Assembly (NCBI GenBank): GCA_006503475.1
Contig: RSEH01000201.1
Span: forward strand, 24,701 to 88,700
Direction: 5' to 3'
Length of the DNA stretch: 64,000 nucleotides
Source of the DNA: Stentor roeselii
Lineage: Eukaryota; Ciliophora; Heterotrichea; Heterotrichida; Stentoridae
The notes under the pieces are model-generated. The model saw nothing but the letters and a program-made list of their open reading frames with translations. It was not told the DNA's origin and made no database searches. Of the stretch, positions 50,525 to 61,516 are shown piece by piece. A program made the translations under genes and the position numbers. Within the stretch, counting starts at the first letter, position 1, and each line of letters opens with the position of its first letter.

Positions 50525-51012
50525 TATATAGAATATTGGAATTATGTGAAAAGGTTGATTATGAGTATTTGAGTATTCGATTGAAGAATGATTTGATTTC
50601 TTTATTTATTGTCTTTTGAGTTAATGAATTTAATAATTATTTAGTTCAAGGAATTTTAGTAACTAGGTTTAGAGTCTAATTATAAAAAAATTATAGGTTA
50701 AATTTTTTATTGATATAACACTAAAGAAACCTGGAATTTCTAACAAAAATCCAATTACTACCAATCTTCCTAATTTTCAATCAGTGCTTCATAAAATCTT
50801 CCTTTAAATTTTTCAATTCGACAATTTACCTTTTCTTTAATATTTATCACAAATAACAAAAATCTTAAGAATCAATCTTAAAATACCAAATTTCCCAGTT
50901 GTCAAAATCTCCATCTAAAAAAAACCCCATAAAAATTCTCTATATCCCGTAAAAAAAATACAGTAAATCCTGAGTAAATCTTAATCCATTCTTAAAAAAG
51001 ATAAAAATTAAC
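50525..51012. other. Divergent intergenic region, no gene seen
   Basis: 488 nt, AT-rich with A-runs near the right end. Probably promoters of the small helical gene and the RCC1-RasGAP gene. Confidence 0.5.
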
Positions 51013-54000
51013 ATGGAAGAATTATTTAAAAAGGATTGTGCAGCAGTGTCCTGTTCAAACAACCACGCAGTAGCGGTAGGAACCCACGGACACCTATACG
51101 TATGGGGTTCCTCAGCAGGTAACTACCAAGCCCTTTACAATGAAGACAACTCCTCAGAGAGTTCCGATCAAAGCTTAATAAACATCGAAGAGTTCTGCGG
51201 GAAACTAGGCTTTTCCGACACAACAATAAAGACAATAAAAAAGCCAGCATTTTACAGTCTTCGTCATCCAGTCTACGAAATCCGAACAAGCCAAGTCTCA
51301 TGTGGTTTGAACTTCACAGCAGTAGTCGCAACAGAGAAGATGAACAACTGGGACTCATTAAACCAGCAGTCTGAAAACTACTTCACAAGAGAAATCGAAG
51401 AGTTTCTTCCCGAACTTCCTCCGAAGTCTTACAATATCCCAGATGAGGACTACTTAAAAATAGTGACAGCTAACAAATTACGTAAAGAAATCGAAAATTA
51501 TCTGAAAAAAAATAGTTTGACGTTCATGGACCTCTTCAAATCAAAGACTATAAAACTTTCAAGTTTTTTAAACATCATGCAAAACATCATCCAGTCAGTG
51601 ATTCCTTCAGAAGACCTGAAAGAGTTCATCAAGTTCAAAAAAATGAAGCTACCAGGAGATGGTATTTCTTTAAAGCCACTTTACGAACTAATAGTCAAAT
51701 GTCACCAAGGCCGAGGGGTACTTTACATGATGGGTCGAAAAGACGAGATCCTTCCGAAACACGGTGACAAGTTGCAATACAACCCAATAAAACACGACAC
51801 TTTACTGTACTACTTAATCGACCTTCCTGAATCAGTCAGCGTCTCAAAAGTCTCATGTGGAGAAAACTTCGTAATAATTCTAAGTCATTCAGGAAATGTT
51901 TACTCCTGGGGCAGTGTCTGTTCTCCAGCTCTTGGAAAGAACCGAACAATGACTTTCCTTCAAATCAAGCCGATTTCTGAACTAGGTCATGACTCAGTTA
52001 AAATCATCGACATCGCCTGTGGAAGCTTTCATTGTCTCGCTCTTAACACCTGTGGAGTGGTCTACACCTGGGGAGATGGAACTTGTGGAAAACTCGGCAA
52101 CGGTCGACAAGAAAGTTCTTTCAAGCCAGAGCCGATATGTGTCGATAACGCGGACATAGTTTACATCAACGCAGGGCACAACAGTTCTTTTTGCAAGGCG
52201 CGATCAGCAGGTTTTTACGCCTGGGGAGATATTTCGAATCATCGATTTGGGATCATTTCTTACAACTCCACTGACAAGCCGATGTATTTTAACTACCCGT
52301 TTGAAATAGTTGATGTCGCAATTGGACTGTCTAAATGCGCATATGTCACAACTTCAGGAAACCTTCACATGAGTGAGGAAAATGAAGAGGTCCCTGTGTG
52401 TTTAAATCGAAAACATAAAGCTTTAGAAGGAGTTCAATTTTATCAAGTTTCTTGCTTCGGTGATAACTTCTTCGCAGTCAGTACTCGAGGGTCGATGTTC
52501 TCTTGGACCACTTCAGATACAAGTGAAATTTTAGCTCGATATGGGGAAAAAAATATTCCAGGGGAAATTGTTTCTTGTTCTCAACATTTTGTGAATAAAG
52601 ATGTTGAAGAACTTGTGAAGGTTGAGGAGAATATTGTCTTGGAACCTTCTAGAATAGTCACAATGGTCTCTTGTACTGAAGAAAGCACTTTGTTGATCAC
52701 TGATAAAGGAGAAGGAATCGCTACTGGAGCAAATGCTTTAGGACAACTTGGATTGGTTTATGGAGATGTTGATGATTTGGGCGAAGATCAGGAAGAAATT
52801 CATCAGTTTTTAGCGATTCCGAGACTTGGAAGAAGTTTTAAGGTTTGTTTGAAGCAAGTTAGTTGTGGAGCTTTTCATGTTTTAGCTGTTAATGAAGAGC
52901 AGAAAGTACTTAGTTGGGGAGCGAATAGCTTTGGACAACTTGGAAAAGGAAGTTTTTCTAATTGTGAGAAGTACCCGGAAGTTATTCAGGATTTGAAGGG
53001 TGAAGATGTTATTGAAGTTGCTGCTGGGTTTAATCATTCGCTGGTTTTAACTGATGGTGGAGAAGTTTTTACTTTTGGATGTGCGGAGCATGGGAAACTG
53101 GGACTGGGTAAAATAAACTCTTCAATCAACTATGCATCTCCAGCTAAGATCAAGTCATTGAAAGAAATAAAGCAGATCAGTTGCGGGCTGAACCATTCGG
53201 CAGTAATAAACAATGAAAAAGTGATAATAGTATGGGGCTTTGGGTGGAATGGTCAACTTGGATGCGGCTCTAAAGAGACGCTTTTTACACCGACATCAAT
53301 TCTAATCCAAGTGGATTGGAAAGATGTAAAATGTGGGCACAAGCACACAGTAGCAGTCTCTGAGGACGGATTGACTTACCACTGGGGAGAAGTCAGCCTC
53401 GACAAAGAAGAGCCCGAATTGCTAACCCCATCAAAAGTAAAAGGCTTAGAAGACATAAAAATAAAAAAAGTTCTAGCAAGCGACAGCTACTCAGCCGCCG
53501 TAGTCGAGATGGGAACACAAATTTACATGTGGGGTCGTCAAGTCTACCGAAGAATCGCTTCAGAAAAGCAATCAGAAGAAATATTATCAAAAGTTCAAGG
53601 TATTCCAATTCCCCTGAATGAAAAAGTGCAAGACATCTCAATCGGTAGGTACCACGGCTGTCTCGTCACTGACCAAGGCAAGGTCTACACTTGGGGCTAT
53701 TCTTATAACGGAAGAGTCGGCGACCCTCTTTACATGCAAGATGAATATCAAAAGCCTTTCGACTACAAACCTCTGAACCTGGCTCGCTTTCTTCAACAGG
53801 AAAATTTGAAAGGAGAAACTTTGAAGCAAGACCTTCAAAAACTACTGGAAGAGGAGTCACAACAGTCAAAAGAAGCAAATTTAAGAGAAGTTGACCAACA
53901 GATCCTAACGAAATTCAATGAGTGCATTGATATGTTCCTGGATATCACAGATAAGGACCATGATCAGCAGGTTTTTTTTAGTAAATGCGAACACAAACAA

Positions 54001-56421
54001 CTTACCCGTCTTCAGCAAGAACCTTTTAAATGTAATCTTGTGCTTAATAACCCCTGGGGCGAAGAGGTCAGTAAAAGACTCTCAGGCTGGGGAGCGTTGA
54101 TCACGACTTATCAAATCCACTGTTGTTTTTTATTTAAACTTTTATCACTTACGTTGAAAGATGAGAGAAAACTCGAGTTTTTGAATATGATTTACTGTGA
54201 TATGGAAGGCGACAAGCGAATGATTTACACAGCTGTTTATTTGTCAAGGCTTTTACTGAAAAAAACTTTAAATAATCCTGATTTGACCTACCCGCAGTTC
54301 GTGGATGGCAACGAGTGTAAGATTTACAGAGAACTCATCTTGAAGATCTTGATTTCGAGCACTGAAGATATGATGATATTCAGCAAGATTGCATATGAGA
54401 CCATTCATCAACTGGGCACTCTTGTTAATAACGACGAGTTCGGAATCGACCAGGACCCAACACATGGAGCTTTGAAACTTCAGTCAAACATCAAAATCAC
54501 AGCTTATCAGTCAAACCGCAACATAGTAGACCGAAGAATGAGCAAACTTAAAAGTGTTATGATTTCTTTCACTGAGATTCTCAAGAAATTCATCAGAGAA
54601 TCCAGCAATTTTTCAAACATCACTTACTTCATCACTAAAGACTTCCTGGGAATCACTTCAAATTTCTTCGATGTAAACTGTAATAATTTTCAGAATTTAA
54701 ACGATAATGCAATAAGTACTATTAATACTGTTCTCAAAATCATTATTAAACCACTTTGGCTCGCTTTAGAAGACCCTGACAGGTTTTACGTGTTGAAAGA
54801 CGTTCAGTTTTTAAACCCTGAGAATAACTTCAAGTCTTTAGCTGTCACAGTCGAGAAGTTCTTTGATGGGACTGAACTTGGACAGCCTGGGGAAAGATGG
54901 CTCACTGACATTAACTTATTTTTGAAGCATACTGAAAACATGGAGATAAAAAAGAACTTATTAGAAAAAATCCTTATGATTGGAGGGGAACTAGAAGAAG
55001 AGTACCTCCAGGCATTGTTTATTAACTCACTTGAACCTTTCGATAAAGACATCACCGTAAACGGCGCCAGTTTACTGGCGCTTAACAGGATCACTGAGAA
55101 AAATATTGAGAAACTTCGAGTGAACAACCCCAGCTATGACCCACTTGGAATGATTATCAAGGAAATCAGTCCTGTACCCACCAGTCGACTCTTCGGAAGA
55201 GGTGAAAATGTGAATCTTACACTTTTCACCAGGTCCCTTCGGCAGGACCAGTCCCTTGCCCGATGCCCTGCATGTGAAATGCTCGTTTCACGTGACATGG
55301 CTCCAAGTAACTACAAGCAAGTTATCGACATCTTCGACCCGATGCCTCCTAATTCCTCTGAAGCCATCTTAACAACTATCCTAGCGACAGGTCCTCAAAA
55401 GCAAAAAAAAGGAAAAATTTCTGATTATATTAAAGATTATCAAGAGAACTACTCAGTTTACTTAAAGGATTTTACAGTTATTGAAAAAGTCTTGAATTTG
55501 ATTTCAAATGTCGATACTTTAAGTTCTGCTACTATTGGGATCATGGTCGATAATATTGAAATGATTGACCAGAACACTTTAGAAGCTGATAGAGAAAAAA
55601 TGTTGTTGAAAGTAGAGGAAAATTGCGCCTTTGAGTATCATAGGAGGATTAAACATAGCAAGTTGCAGGCGAAGATATCGAGAGCTCTTGATGCTTTACA
55701 TTCAGTCATGCAGAAAAAATTAGGAGAGAGTCGGTTGAATGATGAAGACCTGAAGACCCTTCTATTTAACCTGGACTACGGAGCAAGTAATTTGGAACTT
55801 GAAAGATTTTCAGATTCTGTCATGTTTTCTATTTTTCTGAATAAAGTCCGGGAATACACTAATAAAAAAGACATGAGTCTTAGTTTATTTGAAAACTTGA
55901 CTCATGAAATGAAAGACGCACTTCGAGGCTTTATGAAAAGGTCTTTGAATGAATTGATTAAAAAAAAAGTTTTTATTGATTACACCTTGCAGAGTCCTTA
56001 TCAGGCAAGAAACATCGTCTTTTCATTTGAAATCGATTCAGGATTTTTAGTCATCATCGCAACTAACTCGCCTAGCAAGTTAAACATCTGTGGAAGAGAC
56101 GAGTTCCGAGAAGAAGAAATCCTTTTATATGAAAAAATGCCTGATCAAGTCATCACTGAAATGCGAGAAGAGCTGAAAACTGCAGAAGAGCCGAAAGAAT
56201 TGAAGTAAAGTTCATTTAGATTCTACCTTCCAGAGAAAGAAGGACCGCTTAAGATTGAAATCTCGACTTTTGAGCTTATTCAACTTATTGGAGAAATGGA
56301 AGACAGGATCTCGGCTTATGTGCAGAACATGAAACTTAGTGAAAAGACTGTTGTTTATAAACCTGTTATTAATGAGAAAGACGATGAAGGTAAAGGACTT
56401 GAAACAAAAGACAGGAATTAA
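51013..56421 (+). CDS. RCC1-repeat / RasGAP / IQGAP-C-like giant protein, one 15-nt intron
   Basis: The open frame stops at 56208, but a 15-nt intron (56205-56219) continues it to TAA at 56419-56421, giving 1797 residues. The spliced C terminus (ELKFYLPEKEGPLKIEISTF) extends the domain rather than ending it mid-fold. Residues about 10-900: RCC1-type blades, such as VSCGENFVIILSHSGNVYSW, IACGSFHCLALNTCGVVYTW, VSCGAFHVLAVNEEQKVLSW, VAAGFNHSLVLTDGGEVFTF and IGRYHGCLVTDQGKVYTW, probably in two propellers. About 1010-1400: a helical region with the RasGAP/IQGAP GRD look (TAVYLSRLLLKKTLN, LGTLVNNDEFG). It lacks a clear FLR arginine-finger loop, so activity is uncertain. The rest is an IQGAP/RasGAP C-terminal-like part. 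Possible role: GTPase regulation at the cortex. Confidence 0.85.
56205..56219 (+). other. 15-nt intron in the RCC1-RasGAP gene
   Basis: GTAAAGTTCATTTAG, with A at position 10. It splits an AAA codon after the second base and bypasses the TAA at 56206-56208. About 67 further codons stay open behind it. Confidence 0.85.
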
Positions 56422-56439
56422 TTGTTTATATTAATAGAT

Positions 56440-57048
56440 ATGGAACCTGCACGTTCTCAACTTAGGATCAATGGAATCGCGAATATTGTTTGTTTAATGC
56501 TCATGGCTTTCACACTTTGCTTGAAACAATGGGCGGAAGTTCATGATTATAGGTTTTCTTTGAGAGAAGTTTATATTGATGAATTTGGTGGGTGGACTGA
56601 AATGGGAGCTTTTAAGAAAATGTGCACCAAGAACAATATTGATAAGTATTCGGATATACGTGAAGACTGTAAAGTTATCAAAAATTATGAAATGGGAGGG
56701 ATTTTGGTAAGGGTTAATCAGTACATCTTATTCGCTGTCTTCGCAATGAGTATTCAAGTCTACAACAGTATCTCATCCTTCGCTACATCATTTCATCTAG
56801 ATCTAGATATAATGGAACTTGAAGTAACACTTACCTAGTTTCCACATCTTCTCGCACCAATCGCTCATTCTTTCGCAATAATCCTTTACCTTGTCACAAT
56901 AGATGCAGCTTTCACACAGTTTACCCCAAGTAGTGCCTTCTGGCTTGCAATTCTAAACATTTTAGCAAATTACATCCTATCTCTTCACTACAAACTAAAC
57001 AAAAACAAAATCGACCGGGATTCGTCATTACTTGAAATCGAAATTTAG
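56440..57048 (+). CDS. Four-transmembrane protein, unknown, one 15-nt intron
   Basis: 197 residues after removing the intron 56824-56838. The start MEPARSQLRINGIANIVCLM lies 18 nt after the stop of the RCC1-RasGAP gene. Hydrophobic spans at about 12-30, 91-113, 132-153 and 160-178, with a luminal/extracellular loop between spans 1 and 2 that holds two Cys (MCTKNN and EDCKV). This is the claudin/PMP22/tetraspan layout, but I do not recognise the family. Without the intron the protein would stop after MELEVTLT and lose the last two spans. Stop TAG. Confidence 0.75.
56824..56838 (+). other. 15-nt intron in the four-TM protein gene
   Basis: GTAACACTTACCTAG, with A at position 10, phase 0. It ends in the TAG that would otherwise stop the frame. 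Downstream coding adds two clear membrane spans. Confidence 0.85.
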
Positions 57049-57087
57049 TCCTTAACTCATTTATCTATTTATACGAAACCTAATTAA

Positions 57088-58575
57088 TTATGTGACAGTT
57101 TCAACCCTCAATCTCGAGTCATACCTGCTCTTAGTAGTACTTGAAAAAGAACTCCTCATTCTCTGTATCTCAAAATTATCAATTCTCTTCTTCCGTGCCA
57201 ATTCGAATTTTTGTGTTTTAATCTCTTCCGCAAGATTCGATATCTTTTGATGCCTGTCAATGACTTTCAACCTGAACTGTGCCTGGCTTTCCAAAGCTCT
57301 TGAATATTGGATTCCGTGATTTTCATATCTTGAAGAATTTTTTTGTTTCTTTTCGCGAATGGCGACTTCGAACTTGTTTTTCAACTCATTAAAAATTTTT
57401 GCTTTGTTTGAGACACGATTTTCGATGTTTTTGATTCTTTGAATTTCGACTTCGCTGAGGCCTTCAAGACCTCTGCTGTTTCTCATGAAGCTCTTTTGGA
57501 CTGAGGCTTTCATGTCGTTGGCGTATTTGGAGTATTGTTCTTGTTTCTTGCAACGTTTTTCTTCGCCGACTAAGGACTTTCTTATTGCTTTTACTAACTT
57601 TTCCTCGCTTTTTTTGTGGTAGTCTGAGAGAGATTTTGAAAATATTCTTTCAACGTGATGGTTTTTTTCTCGGGCGTTGGATATTCTTTGTTTAACGTTT
57701 GATTCGTAACTTCTTAGACGAGAGTTTATTCTTTGGTCGAGCTCTTCCATTGATTTTTCGATTTCTTTTGCTTGGAGTTTTAATTGGACTTCGTCTTGAA
57801 TCACTTTAGAGTAGTCTGAGTGGATTCTTGACTTCATCTTTTGGAATTGCTTTTCGACTAGTTCTTTGAGTTTTTTCTGATGAGCTATACTTAACTTTTG
57901 CATTCTTTTATTGAGATTATTCCCATATGCCTGAAAATCTCTATCAAGTTGACTAACAATCTCTTTTTTTTTCTGTAAAATTTTCTGCCGATATTCAACA
58001 GTGCTAAGAGTTTGTTTACTATGTTCAAAACTTCTCTTACTAAATTCTTCCCTCAATTTTTTATCCCTTTCTTCACTTTTCCTAACTTTGCTCTCAGCTC
58101 TTTTCTTTTCATCAGCCCGAATGCTTTCAAGTTTTCTAATAACCTCAACACTTTTATTAAACTTTTGCCTAGCTCTTTCAATATTATACTGCATAACATC
58201 TGCAGGTTTTTTGAATATCGAAGAATATTCCATAACAGAAGAATTGTGACTACTTCTCGCATCATTCACAATGAGTTGATTTAAAGAGTTGCAAAGTTGT
58301 GAGAAACTTGCAGAAACTATTTAAAATTTACCATTAACGACTTGACGTATCTGATTAGCGACTGAAAGAATGCGATTGATCCTTACCTCTTCTCCTTGCA
58401 TATAACGATAGCTAGGGCTTCTTTCAGTATTACTCAGATTTTTTTGCATGAGTTCATTTAAGTCGATTTTCAAGTCATTACTGATTGACTCTGCTTCTTG
58501 ATGATGTTGAAAAATGAGTTTTTCAATGAGTTTATCCGCTAAGACCTTCTTAGTGATATTTTTGCTTGAGTTCAT
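57088..58575 (-). CDS. Coiled-coil protein, one 15-nt intron
   Basis: Two adjacent minus-strand frames, 58321-58575 (ATG start) and 57088-58269 (no ATG at its 5' end), are joined by a 15-nt intron (58317-58331). The junction reads QIRQVVNVSASFSQLCNS and the product is 490 residues. N terminus: MNSSKNITKKVLADKLIEK. Most of the rest (about 110-480) is a highly charged coiled coil rich in K/R/E (RKSEERDKKLREEFSKRS, KKRIDNFEIQRMRSSF). Likely a structural cytoskeletal or ciliary protein; no family recognised. The start is 17 nt from that of COX15. Stop TAA. Confidence 0.8.
58317..58331 (-). other. 15-nt intron in the coiled-coil gene
   Basis: On the minus strand GTAAATTTTAAATAG, with A at position 10. 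It removes an in-frame TAA and joins two frames, the second of which lacks its own ATG. Confidence 0.85.
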
Positions 58576-58592
58576 TAATTATGACGATATAA
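58576..58592. promoter_or_regulatory. 17-nt divergent start-to-start spacer
   Basis: Only 17 nt separate the start codons of the coiled-coil gene and COX15, so both promoters or leaders must overlap the opposite gene, or leaders are nearly absent. Confidence 0.5.
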
Positions 58593-59669
58593 ATGCAGTC
58601 AAAGTTATGTGGCGCTTGGCTTTTGTCCACGTCAGTCGGAGTCTTAGGACTTATATCTTACGGTGGGTACACCCGACTGAAAAAGGCAGGACTTTCAATG
58701 GTCGAATGGAAGCCACTCAACGTTGCTTACCCTTCAAATGACGAGGCCTGGGAAAAAGAGTACTCTTTATACAAGCAGTACCCGGAGTACAAGCAAAACG
58801 AGATCACACTTCAAGAGTTTAAATCAATTTACGCAATCGAGTATAATCACCGACTTTACGCCAGAGCCATGGGACTCTACCTGGTGGTCCCGATGTCAGT
58901 CTTTTGGTATAAAGGCCTCATTCCTCAGGCGCTGAAGCCGAGACTTCTGGGAATCACTTTTTTCTTCGGCCTTCAAGGCGCTATTGGGTGGATCATGGTA
59001 AAGTCAGGAATGCAACACAAACAATACGACGGAAGGGTAAAAGTAGAACCTATCAACTTAGCAACTCATTTAATCTGCGGAGTCGGGTTGTATTCTTTAA
59101 TCTTCTCTACTGCTTTGACATGCCTCAGGACTCCACCTGAAAAACTGATAAAATCATCAGCTGAGTACTTTTCAAGAGTTAAAAGCAGGAAACTCTATAT
59201 GGGACTTTTTCATTTATCACTTGCAACTGTCTTCTCAGGAGCCCTTGTCGCTGGAAGCGACGCGGGGAAAATTTTAAATAATTGGCCTTGGTACGGCGAT
59301 AACTATTTCTACCCCAGTGAGTCTTTAACACAGAAGCCGGTATATCTGAACTTTATTGAAAATCGAGAAACTATTCAGTTCGTTCATAGGAATCTCGCTT
59401 ATTTGACTTACTTCTGGGCTGGCAACTTGTTAAGACATTTTGTGAGAGCTGAGAATAAATTGCCTGGGACTGTTAATGCTTATGTCACTTTCGGTTTTGC
59501 TACTTTGCAGGTGTTGCTTGGAATTCATGCTTTGTATGGCGGAGCTGGTTTTGAAGAGTCACTTTTGCATCAGGCGAATGGTTTGTTGTATTTGACTTCG
59601 ATTTTGTATGGGCTGAATACTTTGAGGAAGCCTAATAAAGCTTTTGTTGCAAAGATTTTAGGTAATTAA
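58593..59669 (+). CDS. COX15: Heme A synthase COX15
   Basis: 358 residues. It begins KLCGAWLLSTSVGVLGLISY, then GGYTRLKKAGLSMVEWKPL, IYAIEYNHRLYARAMGLYLV, FGLQGAIGWIMVKSGM, LATHLICGVGLY, ATVFSGALVAGSDAGKILN, WPWYGDNYFYP, QFVHRNLAYLTYFWAGNLL and LHQANGLLYLTSILYGLN. The heme-ligating His residues (YNHRLYAR, ATHL, VHRN, LHQANG) are all present, with eight spans. It converts heme O to heme A in the mitochondrial inner membrane. No long targeting peptide is seen; the first span is close to the start. Stop TAA; the kelch gene starts 1 nt later. Confidence 0.96.
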   Translation: MQSKLCGAWLLSTSVGVLGLISYGGYTRLKKAGLSMVEWKPLNVAYPSNDEAWEKEYSLYKQYPEYKQNEITLQEFKSIYAIEYNHRLYARAMGLYLVVPMSVFWYKGLIPQALKPRLLGITFFFGLQGAIGWIMVKSGMQHKQYDGRVKVEPINLATHLICGVGLYSLIFSTALTCLRTPPEKLIKSSAEYFSRVKSRKLYMGLFHLSLATVFSGALVAGSDAGKILNNWPWYGDNYFYPSESLTQKPVYLNFIENRETIQFVHRNLAYLTYFWAGNLLRHFVRAENKLPGTVNAYVTFGFATLQVLLGIHALYGGAGFEESLLHQANGLLYLTSILYGLNTLRKPNKAFVAKILGN

Positions 59670-59670
59670 T

Positions 59671-60945
59671 ATGGAGGAGAATAAGGGGATCGACTCTCAG
59701 CAGATTAGTCTTCATGTTAACACGAACTCGAGTTATAATGATACTGTTAAGCATATCTGGGAAGAGGTTAGAACTGCGAATAATCATCCTAGTCGAAGGA
59801 GCTATCATTCTGCTGTCATGTGGAAGGAAAAAATGGTCATTTTCGGAGGACAGGACCTTAGGGAAGGACCCCAGGCTGGGCTTTGGACTCTTGAAATTAG
59901 TCAGTTCGACCAGGGAGAATGGGAAGAGTCTGGAATTGTTACTGAACCACTCTGCAGACATTCTGCTGTCATTAAAAATGACCTCATGTATGTTTTTGGA
60001 GGAACTGATGGGAATAATGAGTATAACACTACTATTGTTATTAATTTGAGTACCTCATCGGTCAGAAAAATCATTCCTGATAATAAATCGACTCCTCCTC
60101 CTTTGGATTCACACTCAGCAGTGCTATACGAAGACGGTACCGCATGTTGGATGATAGTCTTCGGTGGTTTCGCCGTAGGCCAACGAGTAAGCAGTGTATA
60201 TTCCCTGAACCTAAACAACGAAAAATGGAAATTAGCTCATACAACATCAGGGCCCAGGTCACGTTCAAACCATTCAGCAGTAGTGTACAAAGAGCACATG
60301 TTTACCTTCGGAGGGACAAACGACGAAGGTGAAAAAATGAACGACATGTGGAAACTGGACCTAAGGACCTACGCATGGGAAGAACTTCGCACTTCAGGCG
60401 ACGTGCCTTCAAGTCGTTCAGGCCACAGCGCCGTGATGTTCAACGACCTGATGATAGTCTTCGGTGGGATGAAAGACATCACGAAAGAAACCAACGACAT
60501 GTACACATTCAACATCGAGTCCAACACTTGGGTCTTGTGTCAATTCGAGCATCAAATCAGGGACCCGGTTTCAAACGAGCAACTTGAAGAGTTCAAAAAA
60601 AGCCGAATCTCGCCGAATAAGTTAAAAGTCGACCCTTCAAATCGCAGTCCGTCACGAAAAAGTACGAATGAGGTGAGTCCTAATAAAATCTTGAAGAAAA
60701 GTGAAAATAATTCACCTGATGCGGTTTCAGGCCCGAAAAAGAGAAAAACTTTGTATGACGGACCTGCCAGTCCTGTCACTGGCAGGATCAGGACACATCC
60801 TCCTCACCCCCGTGATGGGCACTCAGCTGTGATTTCGAATAGCACGATGATTATCTTTGGAGGTGATAGACATCAGATGCCATTCAATGATACTTATGTT
60901 TACTTCCTCATTGACCAAACGCTGAGAACACCAGTAAGACAGTAG
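59671..60945 (+). CDS. Kelch-repeat protein with an insert before the last repeat
   Basis: 424 residues with six kelch motifs at about residues 41-70, 89-112, 130-165, 182-210, 234-262 and 366-395 (for example SRRSYHSAVMWKEKMVIFGG, RSNHSAVVYKEHMFTFGG, SRSGHSAVMFNDLMIVFGG, RDGHSAVISNSTMIIFGG). Each has the GG dipeptide and the conserved Tyr/Trp. A ~90-residue basic, Ser-rich insert (RISPNKLKVDPSNRSPSRKS...) separates repeat 5 from repeat 6, so the propeller would be closed by a repeat far away in sequence. The ATG lies 1 nt after the COX15 stop. Likely a scaffold; partner unknown. Stop TAG. Confidence 0.88.
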   Translation: MEENKGIDSQQISLHVNTNSSYNDTVKHIWEEVRTANNHPSRRSYHSAVMWKEKMVIFGGQDLREGPQAGLWTLEISQFDQGEWEESGIVTEPLCRHSAVIKNDLMYVFGGTDGNNEYNTTIVINLSTSSVRKIIPDNKSTPPPLDSHSAVLYEDGTACWMIVFGGFAVGQRVSSVYSLNLNNEKWKLAHTTSGPRSRSNHSAVVYKEHMFTFGGTNDEGEKMNDMWKLDLRTYAWEELRTSGDVPSSRSGHSAVMFNDLMIVFGGMKDITKETNDMYTFNIESNTWVLCQFEHQIRDPVSNEQLEEFKKSRISPNKLKVDPSNRSPSRKSTNEVSPNKILKKSENNSPDAVSGPKKRKTLYDGPASPVTGRIRTHPPHPRDGHSAVISNSTMIIFGGDRHQMPFNDTYVYFLIDQTLRTPVRQ

Positions 60946-60976
60946 ATAAAACGTTATTTATTCTTAATTAAAACAT

Positions 60977-61516
60977 TCAGCTGAATATTGAACGCTTTTT
61001 TAACTGCCCGCTGAACAACCATGGAGAAACTGGCCTGTTAAGTCGGGCTTCTTGTTGTTTTTTTAGATATTCTTGCAGAAATTCACTTTCCATATCTTTT
61101 CCTCGACCTGATCGTTTCCAGTAACTTTTTTGAAGTTTTATCCGGGAATGACCTTTTAATGGCGTTTTTGAGAAGGCTCCTGTTAGTTCATCGAAAGGAG
61201 GAGATTCTATTGAAGAGACTAGTTTTGTTTTTAATTTTGGGGAGATTAAAGCTTCTGCGAAGGAAAACTTTGGAATGTCTTTGAATAACTTGTCGGTGAA
61301 ATCGGAAACTTTTAAGGGACTCTTTGATTGAAGTGTTTTTAGTCTTGCTAGGTTTGCATGGTTTGTTGAGGGTTTTGTTGGATGGTCTTTTTTAGAGGGT
61401 TCTTCTTTTTCTACTTTTATTGTTGGAACTCGGATTAGATTATTGGTTTCGCTTGTGTTTCGCGGTTTCTTTGATCGGAAATCGTGAAGGGTGTATTGAG
61501 TTGTTTCGAAAATCAT
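60977..61516 (-). CDS. Unknown basic 179-residue protein
   Basis: No recognised family. Lys/Ser/Pro-rich and probably disordered; short motifs include TPLKGHSRIKLQKSYWK and RPVSPWLFSG near the end. It is convergent with the kelch gene (31 nt between stops). Start ATG, stop TGA. Confidence 0.65.
   Translation of the reverse strand: MIFETTQYTLHDFRSKKPRNTSETNNLIRVPTIKVEKEEPSKKDHPTKPSTNHANLARLKTLQSKSPLKVSDFTDKLFKDIPKFSFAEALISPKLKTKLVSSIESPPFDELTGAFSKTPLKGHSRIKLQKSYWKRSGRGKDMESEFLQEYLKKQQEARLNRPVSPWLFSGQLKKRSIFS

Noticed and set aside
57088-58269. Coiled-coil gene starting at a GTG at 58269 and a separate 84-residue gene at 58321-58575
   Set aside because: The two frames join cleanly through a 15-nt intron, and the first lacks its own ATG.
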